Assembly (NCBI RefSeq): GCF_013410955.1 | Contig: NZ_JACCCG010000003.1 | Coordinates: 124,001-188,000 of the forward strand | DNA: 64,000 bases | From: Microbacterium sp. AK009 | GTDB lineage: Bacteria; Actinomycetota; Actinomycetes; Actinomycetales; Microbacteriaceae | Direction: 5' to 3' | In this document: positions 16,288-24,650 of the stretch, one piece after another | How the letters are laid out: the number at the start of each line of letters is the position of its first letter | Position numbering within the stretch: the stretch's first letter is position 1 | Program-made: the position numbers and the translations under genes | The notes under the pieces: generated by a model | The model's input: only the letters and a program-made list of their open reading frames with translations | What the model was told of the DNA's origin: nothing | Databases searched by the model: none

Positions 16288-17210
16288 CCACGGGACGCGT
16301 AACCACGGTTCTCGGCGACGTCGAACCTGAGCAGCTCGGGTTCACCCTGACGCACGACCACATCCTCGTGGACGGTTGGGGCCTCCGCCAGCTCTACGAG
16401 GCGATTCTCGACGACGAGCAGATCGCCCTTGCCGAGCTCGTGCGCTTTCGCGAGGCCGGCGGCGGCACCGTGTGCGACCCCACCAACGTGGGGCTGGGGC
16501 GCGACCCCGAAGCACTCGCCCGGTTGAGCCGGGGATCCGGAGTCCACATCGTCATGGGCGCCGGCTGGTATCGCGAAGTGGTCTACCCGCCTGCGATTAC
16601 GACGACTTCCACCTCCGAGCTCGCCGCGGTCCTCGTGAGAGAGATCACCGAGGGAGTGGGTGAGACCGGGATCCGGCCAGGGTTCATCGGCGAGATCGGC
16701 ACCGAGCGCGGACACATCACGCCGCACCAGGAGCGCGTGTTCCGCGCGGCCGGCCGTGCACACGCCGAGACGGGCGTGCCGATCCTCACCCACACCACCC
16801 ACTGGGGCGAACTAGCCCTCGAGCAGCTGGATTTGCTCGCGGAGGAGGGCGTGGACCCGGGGGCGGTCATCGTCTCGCACCTCGGCGACCGCAAAGGCGT
16901 CGAGCACATGCTGCCGATCGCCGAGCGTGGCGCGTGGATCAACATCGACAATCTTGCCTTCGTGCAGGGGTACGCACCGCTCTCCTTCCGGATCGACAAC
17001 ATCGTCGAGATGTGCCAGCGCGGCCTGGCGGAGCGGGTGATGCTCTCCAACGACATCTGCGAACTCGGTCAGCTCGCCGCGTACGGTGGCGTCGGGTATG
17101 ACAACGTCCTGACCAACGTCATCCCATTGCTGCGAGAGCGGGGTTTGTCTGACTCGGACATTCATCAAATGACCGTGCTGAACCCTGCTCGCGCCTTCGT
17201 GTTCCGCTGA
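16284..17210 (+). CDS. Phosphotriesterase-like hydrolase (probable lactonase)
   Basis: 308 residues, PTE/PLL branch of the amidohydrolase superfamily. Metal ligands in order: H24 and H26 in LTHDHILV, the bridging acid E137 in FIGEIGTE, H170 in ILTHTTH, H199 in VSHLGDR and D257 in LSNDIC. The bridge is Glu, as in E. coli Php, rather than the carboxylated Lys of true phosphotriesterases. Relatives hydrolyse lactones, and a lactonase would follow oxidation of a cyclic hemiacetal by the Gfo/Idh or MDR enzymes. Last gene of the third transcription unit, with a hairpin directly after its stop. Confidence 0.87.
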   Translation: MTTGRVTTVLGDVEPEQLGFTLTHDHILVDGWGLRQLYEAILDDEQIALAELVRFREAGGGTVCDPTNVGLGRDPEALARLSRGSGVHIVMGAGWYREVVYPPAITTTSTSELAAVLVREITEGVGETGIRPGFIGEIGTERGHITPHQERVFRAAGRAHAETGVPILTHTTHWGELALEQLDLLAEEGVDPGAVIVSHLGDRKGVEHMLPIAERGAWINIDNLAFVQGYAPLSFRIDNIVEMCQRGLAERVMLSNDICELGQLAAYGGVGYDNVLTNVIPLLRERGLSDSDIHQMTVLNPARAFVFR

Positions 17211-17211
17211 G

Positions 17212-17254
17212 CGCACCGTGCACGACCACCGCCTCGATTCGTGTCCACGGTGCG
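17212..17254 (+). terminator. Putative terminator of the catabolic cluster
   Basis: CGCACCGTG (17212-17220) and CACGGTGCG (17246-17254) form a perfect 9-bp stem with a 25-nt loop, starting 2 nt after the stop codon. No U-tract is visible, as is common in high-GC actinobacteria. Confidence 0.55.
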
Positions 17255-17275
17255 TACACGCGCGCGGGACTGCCG

Positions 17276-17614
17276 GTGAGTGACGAAGTGACTTCCGAGG
17301 AGCGACTGCAAGAGATTTTCGTTGCGCTTGGGAGCGTCAAGCGGCTCCTGATTCTTCGATTGTTGGCAGAAGCGGTTACAGGTCGGACCAGGTCGCTTGC
17401 CGCCGGCTTGACCATCAGTGAGGTCGCGACCGCTGTGGAGATCACTCGTTTCGCAGCCTCGCATCACCTGAAGATCCTCCGGGCGGCCGGGGTCGTGAAG
17501 GCTACCCGCGATCGGCAAAGTCTCCGCCACGAGCTGGAAATCAACACCTTCCTCAGTATTGACGAGTGGCTGCTTCCTCTTCTGCAGTCGGTCGAGACAC
17601 AAGTGGAGCGCTGA
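17276..17614 (+). CDS. ArsR/HTH_20-type winged-helix regulator
   Basis: 112 residues. A winged-helix domain occupies most of the protein: SVKRLLILRLL, then LTISEVATAVEITRF as recognition region, HHLKILRAAGVV and the wing ATRDRQSLRHEL. No cysteine pair of the metal-sensing kind is seen, so the signal is unknown. Starts at the GTG 17276, just after the terminator-like hairpin. It is followed by decayed sequence, so its original partner genes may be gone. Confidence 0.75.
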   Translation: MSDEVTSEERLQEIFVALGSVKRLLILRLLAEAVTGRTRSLAAGLTISEVATAVEITRFAASHHLKILRAAGVVKATRDRQSLRHELEINTFLSIDEWLLPLLQSVETQVER

Positions 17615-18003
17615 GTGTCGGTCGAACGGACGACAGCTGCGTGCCGATCGAGGAAGGACCCATATAGGACGAACCGATTCGTATCGGTCCCGTCGGAGCG
17701 GGCGGAATCGCTTGCGCCCATGTCGCCGGACACCGACGCAACCTCGATACGGTGACGTTCGACGCGGTCGCGGATCCCGTCGCCGAGAGCTCATGGAGGC
17801 CGGCTACCCACCCGCTTTCACCTACTGCAGCATTTGGCGGGCGGTGCGCCGGCGCAGGTCGCCGCGATGCTGACCCGGCGTCGCCTGCAGTTCACGGACG
17901 CGAAGGACCCGGCCCAGGTGCTCGTCCGCTCAACAATGGCGTGGTCGGCCACGTGACGACGAGCTGGGCGTACGGCCCCTGTAATCTTCGCGGCCCACAC
18001 CTC
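17615..18003. other. Degenerate stretch between ArsR gene and GH35 remnant
   Basis: No intact gene. A frame from 17752 joins the GH35 remnant downstream, but its first 80 residues are not GH35-like. Another frame (about 17790-17953) reads sensibly for around 45 residues (including GGAPAQVAAMLTRRRLQF) and then meets a stop. This looks like the joined remains of two or more genes. Confidence 0.45.
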
Positions 18004-18667
18004 GCGGAGCCGCCGGCGTTCGAGGACCTGGACGCGGGGGCAGTCCTCGTCCGCTACGACTGCAAGATACCCGAGGGCGTGTTCGACGGCGCGGTTGCAG
18101 CAGCCCTCGTCGTCGGAGAGATCCGCGACCGGGCGTGGCTCGAAGTGGATGGAATGAGGGTCGCGCAGTTGTCCCGCGCGGATGGTGACCGCGCCGCAGT
18201 GCTTCCCCCGGTGCGCGCACTCACGGTCATCGTCGAGGACGAAGGCAGGATCAACTATGGCCCGTCGATCGGTGAGACCAAGGGCATCGCCGGCGGGGTC
18301 CTGATCTCGGGAGAGCCGCTGACGGGGTGGCAGGCGCAGCCTATCGATCTGCAGGGTCTCGCCGAGACGATCGCGCGCGCTCCGGTCGGCCCAGCCACGG
18401 GAAGGGCCGGGCTCCGCGGCTCCTTCACGCTTCAGGCCCCGACGGATCTGCACCTCGACACGGTCACACTTGGAACGGGCTTTGCTGTCCTGAACGGATA
18501 CGTCCTCGGAAGGTACTCGAGGCGCAGGCCTCAGCCGACCCTCTTCGTGCCCGCACCGCTCACACGAGCAGGCGTGAACGAACTCATCCTGATCGAGATG
18601 AACCAGATCATCGAGCCCGTCGTGTCATTTCGTCGCCAGCGCCGATCTTGGCCCTGTCGAGGAGTAG
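18004..18667 (+). pseudogene. C-terminal remnant of a GH35 beta-galactosidase
   Basis: The translated sequence matches the jelly-roll C-terminal part of family 35 beta-galactosidases: PPAFEDLDAGAVLVRYD, then VIVEDEGRINYGPSIGETKG, then VLNGYVLGRYS and TLFVPAPLTRAGVNELILIEMN. The catalytic TIM barrel, normally several hundred residues before this, is absent. Near the end an extra T in the TTT at 18628-18630 shifts the frame: the normal ending VVSFVASADLGPVEE with stop TAG 18665-18667 is read only after correcting it, whereas the open frame continues to 18678. Truncation plus frameshift make this a pseudogene. Confidence 0.8.
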
Positions 18668-18715
18668 GGGCTACGTAGGGTTGTCGGATCGGCGTCTGAC
18701 ACTCTGGGGGAGATC

Positions 18716-18922
18716 ATGAAGATGCATTACATCGGTACGGTCCTTCTCGGCTGCGGCTTCGCGATGCTCGTCGGAGTGGTTCTGCTCTTGGACCCGGCCG
18801 CGCCGGACGCGAACATCGGGGCGGGAATCCTTGCGATGGTCGGGGTTCCGCTCGGCACGCTCGGCCTGCTGATGATCATCGCGCACGCCTCATTCCGGGT
18901 CTTCAAAAAGGTCCGGACCTAG
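18716..18922 (+). CDS. Small two-helix membrane protein
   Basis: 68 residues with two predicted membrane helices (about 5-26 and 36-58) separated by a short polar turn (DPAAPDANIG), ending in a basic FRVFKKVRT tail that should face the cytoplasm. A good ribosome site (GGGGGAGA) precedes the ATG. I do not recognise the family and see no operon partner: the upstream sequence is the GH35 remnant and the downstream gene is on the other strand. Confidence 0.7.
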   Translation: MKMHYIGTVLLGCGFAMLVGVVLLLDPAAPDANIGAGILAMVGVPLGTLGLLMIIAHASFRVFKKVRT

Positions 18923-18948
18923 ATCGCGGCGCGCGCGGCGATGCCGCG

Positions 18949-19075
18949 TCAGCGCCCCTGCAGGATGCCCACAAGGGCGGCGCCGACATCGTGAGATTCG
19001 TCGCCCATCCGCGAGGCGTTGGCGCGTTCGAGGGCCGCAGAGACCCGCCGACGGTTCGCCAACGCGGAGTGAGAC
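18949..19075 (-). pseudogene. Possible short gene remnant
   Basis: On the minus strand one frame reads ALANRRRVSAALERANASRM and on to GILQGR with a TGA at 18951-18949. It has the look of a protein C-terminus, but no start or upstream part exists because the TetR gene lies there. Unassigned. Confidence 0.25.
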
Positions 19076-19091
19076 TCTGAAGCACAAGCCT

Positions 19092-19673
19092 CTAGGTTGA
19101 GTTCCTGCGACTATCGCAGTTCCCTTTCATCCACGTCTCGAACACGATCGTCGCTGCAGAGGCGGGCGCGATGACGCCTGCTCTCACCTGCTCCCACCCG
19201 AGGTACGTCAGGGTCAAGAATGACTCGGCTATCCAGCGGGCAGGGTGGTCGCCACGGAAAACGCCGCGACTCTGCCCCCGGCTGACGGCGTCGAGAAGCG
19301 GGGCGTCGAGCTCCGTCGTGACGGTCACGGGTGGGCCGTCCGCGGCGTCGTCGATGAGACCCGACCGCAGGAGCACCGCTACGTGTGCGCCAAGGGGGAT
19401 CAGTTGCTCGGCAAGCCGGATGAACCGAGTAGTCGATGCATCCGCGGTTTCGTCCGTCTCGAAGGCCGAGGCGAGGTCTGCAGCGATGTAGGCATCGGAG
19501 AATCGGCCGGTCGCAGAGTCAGCGACCGCTTCCAGAACGTCCTCCCGGGTAGGGAATCGCCGGTGCAAGGTCGTCCTGCTCACGCCCACGGCAGAGGCGA
19601 GATCGCCGAGCGAGGACCGTGGACGCTCGACAAGAGCGGCAGCAAGTGCATCGATGAGTTCGTTTCTGTCCAC
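19092..19673 (-). CDS. TetR family transcriptional regulator
   Basis: 193 residues. The N-terminal helix-turn-helix (SSLGDLASAVGVSRTTLHRRF, about residues 20-40) is followed by an all-helical ligand domain of ordinary length. The GTG start is at 19673. It is divergent from the DUF418 gene, whose start lies 46 nt away, and a near-palindrome at 19705-19720 sits between them, so repression of the membrane protein and possibly of itself is likely (inference). The effector is unknown. Confidence 0.88.
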   Translation of the reverse strand: MDRNELIDALAAALVERPRSSLGDLASAVGVSRTTLHRRFPTREDVLEAVADSATGRFSDAYIAADLASAFETDETADASTTRFIRLAEQLIPLGAHVAVLLRSGLIDDAADGPPVTVTTELDAPLLDAVSRGQSRGVFRGDHPARWIAESFLTLTYLGWEQVRAGVIAPASAATIVFETWMKGNCDSRRNST

Positions 19674-19704
19674 GTTCCCACTCTACCCGGGGGCGAAACA
19701 ATTG

Positions 19705-19720
19705 TGTACCGTATGGAACA
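19705..19720. promoter_or_regulatory. Putative TetR operator
   Basis: The 16-nt sequence TGTACCGTATGGAACA matches its own reverse complement at 12 of 16 positions (pattern TGT-N-CC-N-TA-N-GG-N-ACA). It ends on the first base of the DUF418 start codon and lies 31 nt from the TetR start. Confidence 0.6.
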
Positions 19721-20925
19721 TGAATGTTTCAGCACCGCAGTCGAGCGCATCTCGGCAACTGCTGCCCGACGCGCTTCGCGGCTTCGCGCTGGCGGGCATC
19801 GTCGTGGTCAATGCTCCCTTTCTCGCGGTGTCGAACGACGGCCTCTACGGCGATCTGAGCTCCCCGCTCGATCAGATCGCCGCATTTCTCGTCGTGATGC
19901 TGGCGCAGGGGAAGTTCTATCTCCTGTTCGCCTTTCTCTTCGGCTACAGCGCGCACCTCATGATGCCCGCCGCGCGGGATCGATCGGAGGATTTCAGACG
20001 GCAACGGACTCGATTCCTGCGGCGTCTTCTCGGGCTTTTCGTTCTTGGCGCCATCCACGCCGTGTTCATCTTCATCGGCGACATCCTCATGGGCTACGCC
20101 GTCATCGGGCTGGCGCTGGTGCTGCTGATCTCCCGCTCCTCGCGAGCGATACTCATCGCCGCCATCTGCGTCTGCAGTGCCGGGTTGATCATTCTCAGCG
20201 CCCTGATGGCCTTCGCTTCGAGCTCGGCCCCAGCAACGGGAGGATTCGTCGGTGATGCGAGCGCCCTCGATGCCGCACTCCGCGGGGGATTCCTCGAGGG
20301 AGCCGCAGGTCGCCTGCAAGCCCTCCCCGACGCGCTCGCCTTTCAGGCGATCGTCAATCTCCCCCTCGCGCTGGGGATGTTCCTCCTCGGTCTCGTCGCC
20401 GCCCGCGCGGGCATTCTCGCCACGCCCGAGCGTTTTCCGCGCCTATGGCGCCGGCTCAAGATCGCCGCGGTCACGCTCGGCGTACCCGGAGGGATCGTCG
20501 CCGGATGGTTGGTTGTCTTCGGAGACGGCAGTGAGCTCACCGCGACCGCGAGCATCGCCATCGGCTTCGGGACGGCACCGGCGTTGGCCGCAGGGTACCT
20601 GGCCGTGGCGGCCTCAGCATCGTCGCGTGTGCTGTCTCTCGCGGCGCCGGCGGGACGGATGTCGCTCACCGGCTACCTCGGTGAGTCGGTCGTGTTCGCG
20701 GCCATCTTCTGTGGATGGGGTCTCGGGCTCTTCGGCGAGGTTCCTGTGTGGGCGGCAGTGCTCATAGGCCTCGCGGTGTGGGTGATGATCGATGTCTTGT
20801 CCCGATGGTGGCTGCACGTCTTCCGCTACGGCCCTCTGGAATGGCTCCTTCGAATGTGGTCCCGTGGTCAGCCTGTCGAGCTCATGCGGTCACCCGGCAG
20901 CGCAAGGCGAGGGAATGGTCGCTGA
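19720..20925 (+). CDS. DUF418 family membrane protein
   Basis: 401 residues from the ATG at 19720, with about 9-10 hydrophobic helices. Family traits: DALRGFALAGIVVVNAP near the N-terminus, FYLLFAFLFGYSAHL, and the C-terminal DUF418 block with GYLGESVVFAAIFCGWGLGLFG and RYGPLEWLLRMW. These proteins are proposed membrane transferases or transporters of unknown substrate. No Shine-Dalgarno sequence precedes the ATG, so the transcript may be leaderless. An earlier in-frame start (19654) would overlap the divergent TetR gene. Likely controlled by the adjacent TetR. Confidence 0.87.
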   Translation: MNVSAPQSSASRQLLPDALRGFALAGIVVVNAPFLAVSNDGLYGDLSSPLDQIAAFLVVMLAQGKFYLLFAFLFGYSAHLMMPAARDRSEDFRRQRTRFLRRLLGLFVLGAIHAVFIFIGDILMGYAVIGLALVLLISRSSRAILIAAICVCSAGLIILSALMAFASSSAPATGGFVGDASALDAALRGGFLEGAAGRLQALPDALAFQAIVNLPLALGMFLLGLVAARAGILATPERFPRLWRRLKIAAVTLGVPGGIVAGWLVVFGDGSELTATASIAIGFGTAPALAAGYLAVAASASSRVLSLAAPAGRMSLTGYLGESVVFAAIFCGWGLGLFGEVPVWAAVLIGLAVWVMIDVLSRWWLHVFRYGPLEWLLRMWSRGQPVELMRSPGSARRGNGR

Positions 20926-20981
20926 GAGTTCCGGGCCCCACCTGAACGTGGACGCGCTCGGCTGGACGTGCTGCGCGCGCG

Positions 20982-22073
20982 TCACGTGATCGCGTCGAAG
21001 AACACCGTGACGTCGCGAGCGAATCCTGCCGGGTCCTCCCAGGCCCCGAAGTGCCCGCCGCGCGGCATGGTCGTCCAGTGCGCGACAGTGAAGAAGCGCT
21101 CTGCGTACGACCGCGGCGGGTGAGCGATGTCTTTCGGGAAGATCGTGAACCCCGTGGGCACGGTGACCCGGCGAGCGGGGTCGCCGGGATGGAGGGCGGC
21201 GTCCCGGTAGTAGCGGATGGCGGACCCGGCCGTGCGTGTCACCCAGTACACCATGGCGTTGTCGATCAGCTCATCGGGCGAGAAGACGGTCCACACATCG
21301 CCGGCGCAGTCGCTCCACGCGTGGAACTTCTCGAGGAACCATGCGGCAAGTCCCACCGGGGAATCCTCGAGGGCGTAAGCGAGCGTCTGAGGTTTGGTGC
21401 GGTGGAGGGCGGCGTACGCGCCTTCGCTCACGCTCCACGCTGTCATCGCATCAAGGAAGGCCTGTTCGTCCGGGGTCGCCGTGGACGCGTCGAATGCATA
21501 GCGGTGCCAGTAGGGCACGTCCACGAGGTGAAGCCCCACGACGTGCTCCGGATGGCGCAGCGCGATTTCTTCAGCGATCGCGCTGCCGATGTCCCCGCCA
21601 TGGACCCCGAACGACGGCAGGTCGATCCTCGCCATGAGAGCAGCGAGCAGGTCGGCTATCTGTCCGGGACCGTAGCCGGGATGCGGCGGGCGGTCGGAGA
21701 ACCCATAGCCCGGGATGCTCGGGATGACGAGCTCGAACCGTTCAGCAAGAAGGGGAATGGACTTCTCGAAGCGCAGCGGACTATCGGGCCACCCATGGAG
21801 CAACAGGAGGGGAGTAGCCCCGCGCGTTCCTGCGCGGATGAAGTGGACGTTGAGACCGTCGATTCTCTCGTGACCGTGATCGTACGCGTTGATGCGCTCC
21901 TCCGTCGCGCGCCAGTCGTAGCCGTTTCGCCACCTGTCGACAAGTGCCTCGAGGGGGGAGACAGGAGTGCCCCACGACCAGTCGTCGACGACCGCATCCG
22001 GCCATCGGGTGCTGTCCAGCCTCCCACGCAGGTCGTGGAGAACGGACTCAGGTACGTGAAGCGGAGGTTTCAT
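20982..22073 (-). CDS. Epoxide hydrolase family alpha/beta hydrolase
   Basis: 363 residues from the ATG at 22073. An N-terminal epoxide-hydrolase cap (LRGRLDSTRWPDAVVDDWSW) leads into the alpha/beta core: oxyanion loop LLLHGWPDSP, the nucleophile Asp in GVHGGDIGS, and a C-terminal HFGAWEDP His. Usual length for bacterial EHN-type enzymes, which open epoxides to diols. A longer frame up to 22298 overlaps the GGDEF gene and adds only arginine-rich filler. No clear operon partner. Confidence 0.88.
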   Translation of the reverse strand: MKPPLHVPESVLHDLRGRLDSTRWPDAVVDDWSWGTPVSPLEALVDRWRNGYDWRATEERINAYDHGHERIDGLNVHFIRAGTRGATPLLLLHGWPDSPLRFEKSIPLLAERFELVIPSIPGYGFSDRPPHPGYGPGQIADLLAALMARIDLPSFGVHGGDIGSAIAEEIALRHPEHVVGLHLVDVPYWHRYAFDASTATPDEQAFLDAMTAWSVSEGAYAALHRTKPQTLAYALEDSPVGLAAWFLEKFHAWSDCAGDVWTVFSPDELIDNAMVYWVTRTAGSAIRYYRDAALHPGDPARRVTVPTGFTIFPKDIAHPPRSYAERFFTVAHWTTMPRGGHFGAWEDPAGFARDVTVFFDAIT

Positions 22074-22242
22074 GGTGGATGCCGATCCTGCCCGAGAGAA
22101 CGCCTTGACGGAAGATACCCCGAGCCGAAGACTCCCGCGAATACGGAGAGCCTCGACCTCGACGTGGGTCGGTTCAGGGCGCGCCGACGAGTGCGTGCTC
22201 AGCGGCCGTCGCCATCGCGTCGGACACGACGATCCGCGGAGT

Positions 22243-23592
22243 TCACGCCACGTCCGGCGGAGCGGAGGCGACGGGGCCGGTGAGCGTGATCGGTCCACCG
22301 ACAGCGCTCATGATCTGATTCCCGCCGGCTTCCTTCGCCCGGTACATCGCCGTGTCGGCCGTACGGATGAGCTGCTCGGCGGTCGAAGGGCTTCCTGCCG
22401 GCGCGGTGGCGATGCCGATACTCGCTCCGAAAACCCGCCCGGTCGCGCCATCATGCAACAGTGCGAGCACCCTTCGGGCGATGGCCTGGGCGGCGGAGAC
22501 GTCCGCCGTCGGACAGACGATCACGAACTCGTCGCCACCATAGCGCGCGACCAGATCCTGCATCCGAACAGCGGCGAGGAGGCGACGGCCTGCTTCGCGA
22601 AGCATCCGGTCGCCGGCGTGGTGGCCGAGGCGGTCGTTGACCTCTTTGAACCGGTCGAGGTCGACGAAGAGGACCGCGCATGCGGTCTGGCCGACGATGG
22701 CTCGCAGCTGGTCCTCGAGATGGCGCCGGTTGGGAAGGCCGGTGACGTCGTCGTGGGTGGCGGCGAAGGCAAGCCGGGTTTGGAGCCGCAGCGTCGCGAG
22801 GGCCTGGGCCGCCTGTCCGGCGAGGGCCTCGGCGAGCGGTGCCGCCTCGTGGTCGAAGGTGCGCTCGTGTCGGAACCAGGCGATGAAGGCCCCGAAGTCC
22901 ATTTCCTCGTGATGCAGGGGCGTCGCGATGAGCGCGTGCACCCCCGCTGCCCGCATCGCCGGCGCCAGGCCTGGGTGGAGGCTCTCGCCTTCGTCCGGCC
23001 CGGACAGCGCGAGGGTCCGTCGTGGCGCGCTGACGAGCGCGATGAGTGACTCGGAGTCGATCTCCCCGTTGAAAGGGTCGTGTCCGGCGACGAGGGTGGT
23101 TCGACCGTCCGGATGATGCAGGTAGACCGCCGCGTGCTCCGCGTTGTAGGCACGCCCCGCGGTGTCGGCGAGGATGGTGGCGAGTCGATCCTCGCTCGTG
23201 GCTGTGGAGAAGGCGACGGAGGAGTCCATGAGCAACTGCAGGCGTGTGCTCGTGCGGTCGGCCAGATCGTGATCGCGCCGGAGGTCGCGCAGCGCACGCC
23301 ACCTCGCGGATGCCTCCAGGAGCAGAAGCGTCTGTCCTTCTCGGCTGTGCTCTCGAGAGACGATGACGGCGCGACCGGGGTCTCGCCGGTCGAGCATCAT
23401 CCACGGACCAGGACCCCGTCCGTCGGGAAAGAAATCGTCGTGTGCGTAGGTCAGCACGTCATCGAGGGCCAGGCCCACCAGCTCTTTCCGAGATCGACTG
23501 ATCCACTCCGCGAACCAGTCGTTCACCGATGCGATGACTCCACTCGCATGGAGGTGCACCACACCTGCCGGAAGCGCATCACCGTCGTTCAC
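22243..23592 (-). CDS. PAS-GAF-GGDEF diguanylate cyclase
   Basis: 449 residues, GTG start at 23592. A PAS-like sensor (about 1-95), a GAF domain (about 115-270) and a GGDEF domain (about 275-430). The active site is intact: YGGDEFVIV with GGDEF at 352-356, preceded five residues earlier by RMQD (343-346), a canonical RxxD inhibitory site, so product feedback by c-di-GMP is expected. No membrane segment is seen, so sensing is cytoplasmic. The ligand is unknown. Flanked by unrelated genes. Confidence 0.9.
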   Translation of the reverse strand: MNDGDALPAGVVHLHASGVIASVNDWFAEWISRSRKELVGLALDDVLTYAHDDFFPDGRGPGPWMMLDRRDPGRAVIVSREHSREGQTLLLLEASARWRALRDLRRDHDLADRTSTRLQLLMDSSVAFSTATSEDRLATILADTAGRAYNAEHAAVYLHHPDGRTTLVAGHDPFNGEIDSESLIALVSAPRRTLALSGPDEGESLHPGLAPAMRAAGVHALIATPLHHEEMDFGAFIAWFRHERTFDHEAAPLAEALAGQAAQALATLRLQTRLAFAATHDDVTGLPNRRHLEDQLRAIVGQTACAVLFVDLDRFKEVNDRLGHHAGDRMLREAGRRLLAAVRMQDLVARYGGDEFVIVCPTADVSAAQAIARRVLALLHDGATGRVFGASIGIATAPAGSPSTAEQLIRTADTAMYRAKEAGGNQIMSAVGGPITLTGPVASAPPDVA

Positions 23593-23714
23593 CGCTCGCT
23601 CCCGTTCCGCGACGCGCAGGCGTCATGTGGACACGGATCGGCGCCCTTGTTCTCCGCGAAGCGCCTCGAATGTAGCATGGGGCTCACACCGTCGAGGTGG
23701 CGACCGGGCCGCGC

Positions 23715-24359
23715 TCAGGGCTGCAGGCGCGCGACGCTCCATGCCTCGTCGCCCGTGCGTGTGAACACGATACGGTCGTGCAGGCGCGACGTGCGGCCCT
23801 GCCAGTACTCGATGCGATGGGGTCGCAACCGGTAGCCGCCCCAGCGTGCGGGGCGTGGCACCTCCCGTCCCTCGGGGAAGGCCGCCGCGACCTCGGCGAC
23901 GCGCGCATCGAGCTCGGCCCGCGACGCGACGGGCTGCGACTGCGCGCTCGCCGTTCCCGCGATCCGTGACCCGTGGGGGCGCGAGGCCCAGTACGCGTCC
24001 GACTCGGCGTCGTCCACGAGAGCCACGTCGCCCGTCACGATCACCTGCCGGTGCAGCGTGTACCAGGGGAAGAGGAGGGTCGCGACGGGGTGCGCCGCAA
24101 GGGCCTGGCCCTTCCTCGATGATCTGTCGGTGTAGAACACGAAGCCCTTCGCGTCCACGGCGCGCAGCAGTACGGTTCGGCTCGAGGGCGTGCCGTCGGC
24201 GTCGACGGTGCCGAGCACCATGGCGTTCGGTTCGTAGACGCCTCGCGCTGCAGCATCCTCGAGCCAGGTCGAGAACTGCGCGATCGGGTCGCTTCCGACA
24301 TCCGATTCATCCAGGCTGAGGTTGCCGTAATCGGTGTGGCGGGCGAGTGGGTCGATCAC
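23715..24359 (-). CDS. pdxH: Pyridoxine/pyridoxamine 5'-phosphate oxidase
   Basis: 214 residues, the usual length. FMN-dependent oxidation of PNP or PMP to PLP, the last step of vitamin B6 synthesis and salvage. Family segments: NAMVLGTVDADGTPSSRTVLL, GFVFYTDRSSRKGQAL, SRIAGTASAQSQPV and the C-terminal signature RLRPHRIEYWQGRTSRLHDR, whose Arg and His residues bind substrate. GTG start. Stands alone on the minus strand. Confidence 0.93.
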   Translation of the reverse strand: MIDPLARHTDYGNLSLDESDVGSDPIAQFSTWLEDAAARGVYEPNAMVLGTVDADGTPSSRTVLLRAVDAKGFVFYTDRSSRKGQALAAHPVATLLFPWYTLHRQVIVTGDVALVDDAESDAYWASRPHGSRIAGTASAQSQPVASRAELDARVAEVAAAFPEGREVPRPARWGGYRLRPHRIEYWQGRTSRLHDRIVFTRTGDEAWSVARLQP

Positions 24360-24398
24360 AGCACCGACCCTAGGCGATGGCGCGGAGGGTGCAGCCCG

Positions 24399-24650
24399 TC
24401 ACGGGCCGAGGCTCGTCACAGAGGCATCCGCCTCCGGCTCTTGCGGCGGATCCGGGATCGGCACGATCGCGATCGGCACGCCGGGTCCGATGAACAGCAG
24501 CGCTTCCCGACGCTCCCCTTCGCCGTCGTTGGCGGTCAGCCATCCGCCGTTGTCGGCGACCGCCTGCGTGATCTCACGCGTCAGACCCTCGACGGTGCGC
24601 CCACCGACGCTGAAGAGCTGACCGCCGTAGATGATGTCGATGCGCTTCAT
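24399..24650 (-). CDS. Small conserved protein of unknown function
   Basis: 83 residues, starting MKRIDIIYGGQLFSVGGR and containing DNGGWLTAND; the last 15 residues are acidic and proline-rich. The beta-rich pattern suggests a small globular domain, but I do not recognise a family. Its ATG overlaps the stop of the 110-residue gene upstream (ATGA), so they form a two-gene operon. A longer frame to 24809 is a shadow of that gene. Confidence 0.75.
   Translation of the reverse strand: MKRIDIIYGGQLFSVGGRTVEGLTREITQAVADNGGWLTANDGEGERREALLFIGPGVPIAIVPIPDPPQEPEADASVTSLGP

Noticed and set aside
22074..22242. Possible short minus-strand gene between the epoxide hydrolase and GGDEF genes
   Set aside because: A frame ending ATAAEHALVGAP before a stop looks protein-like for about 20 codons only; it has no start or ribosome site and no family match.
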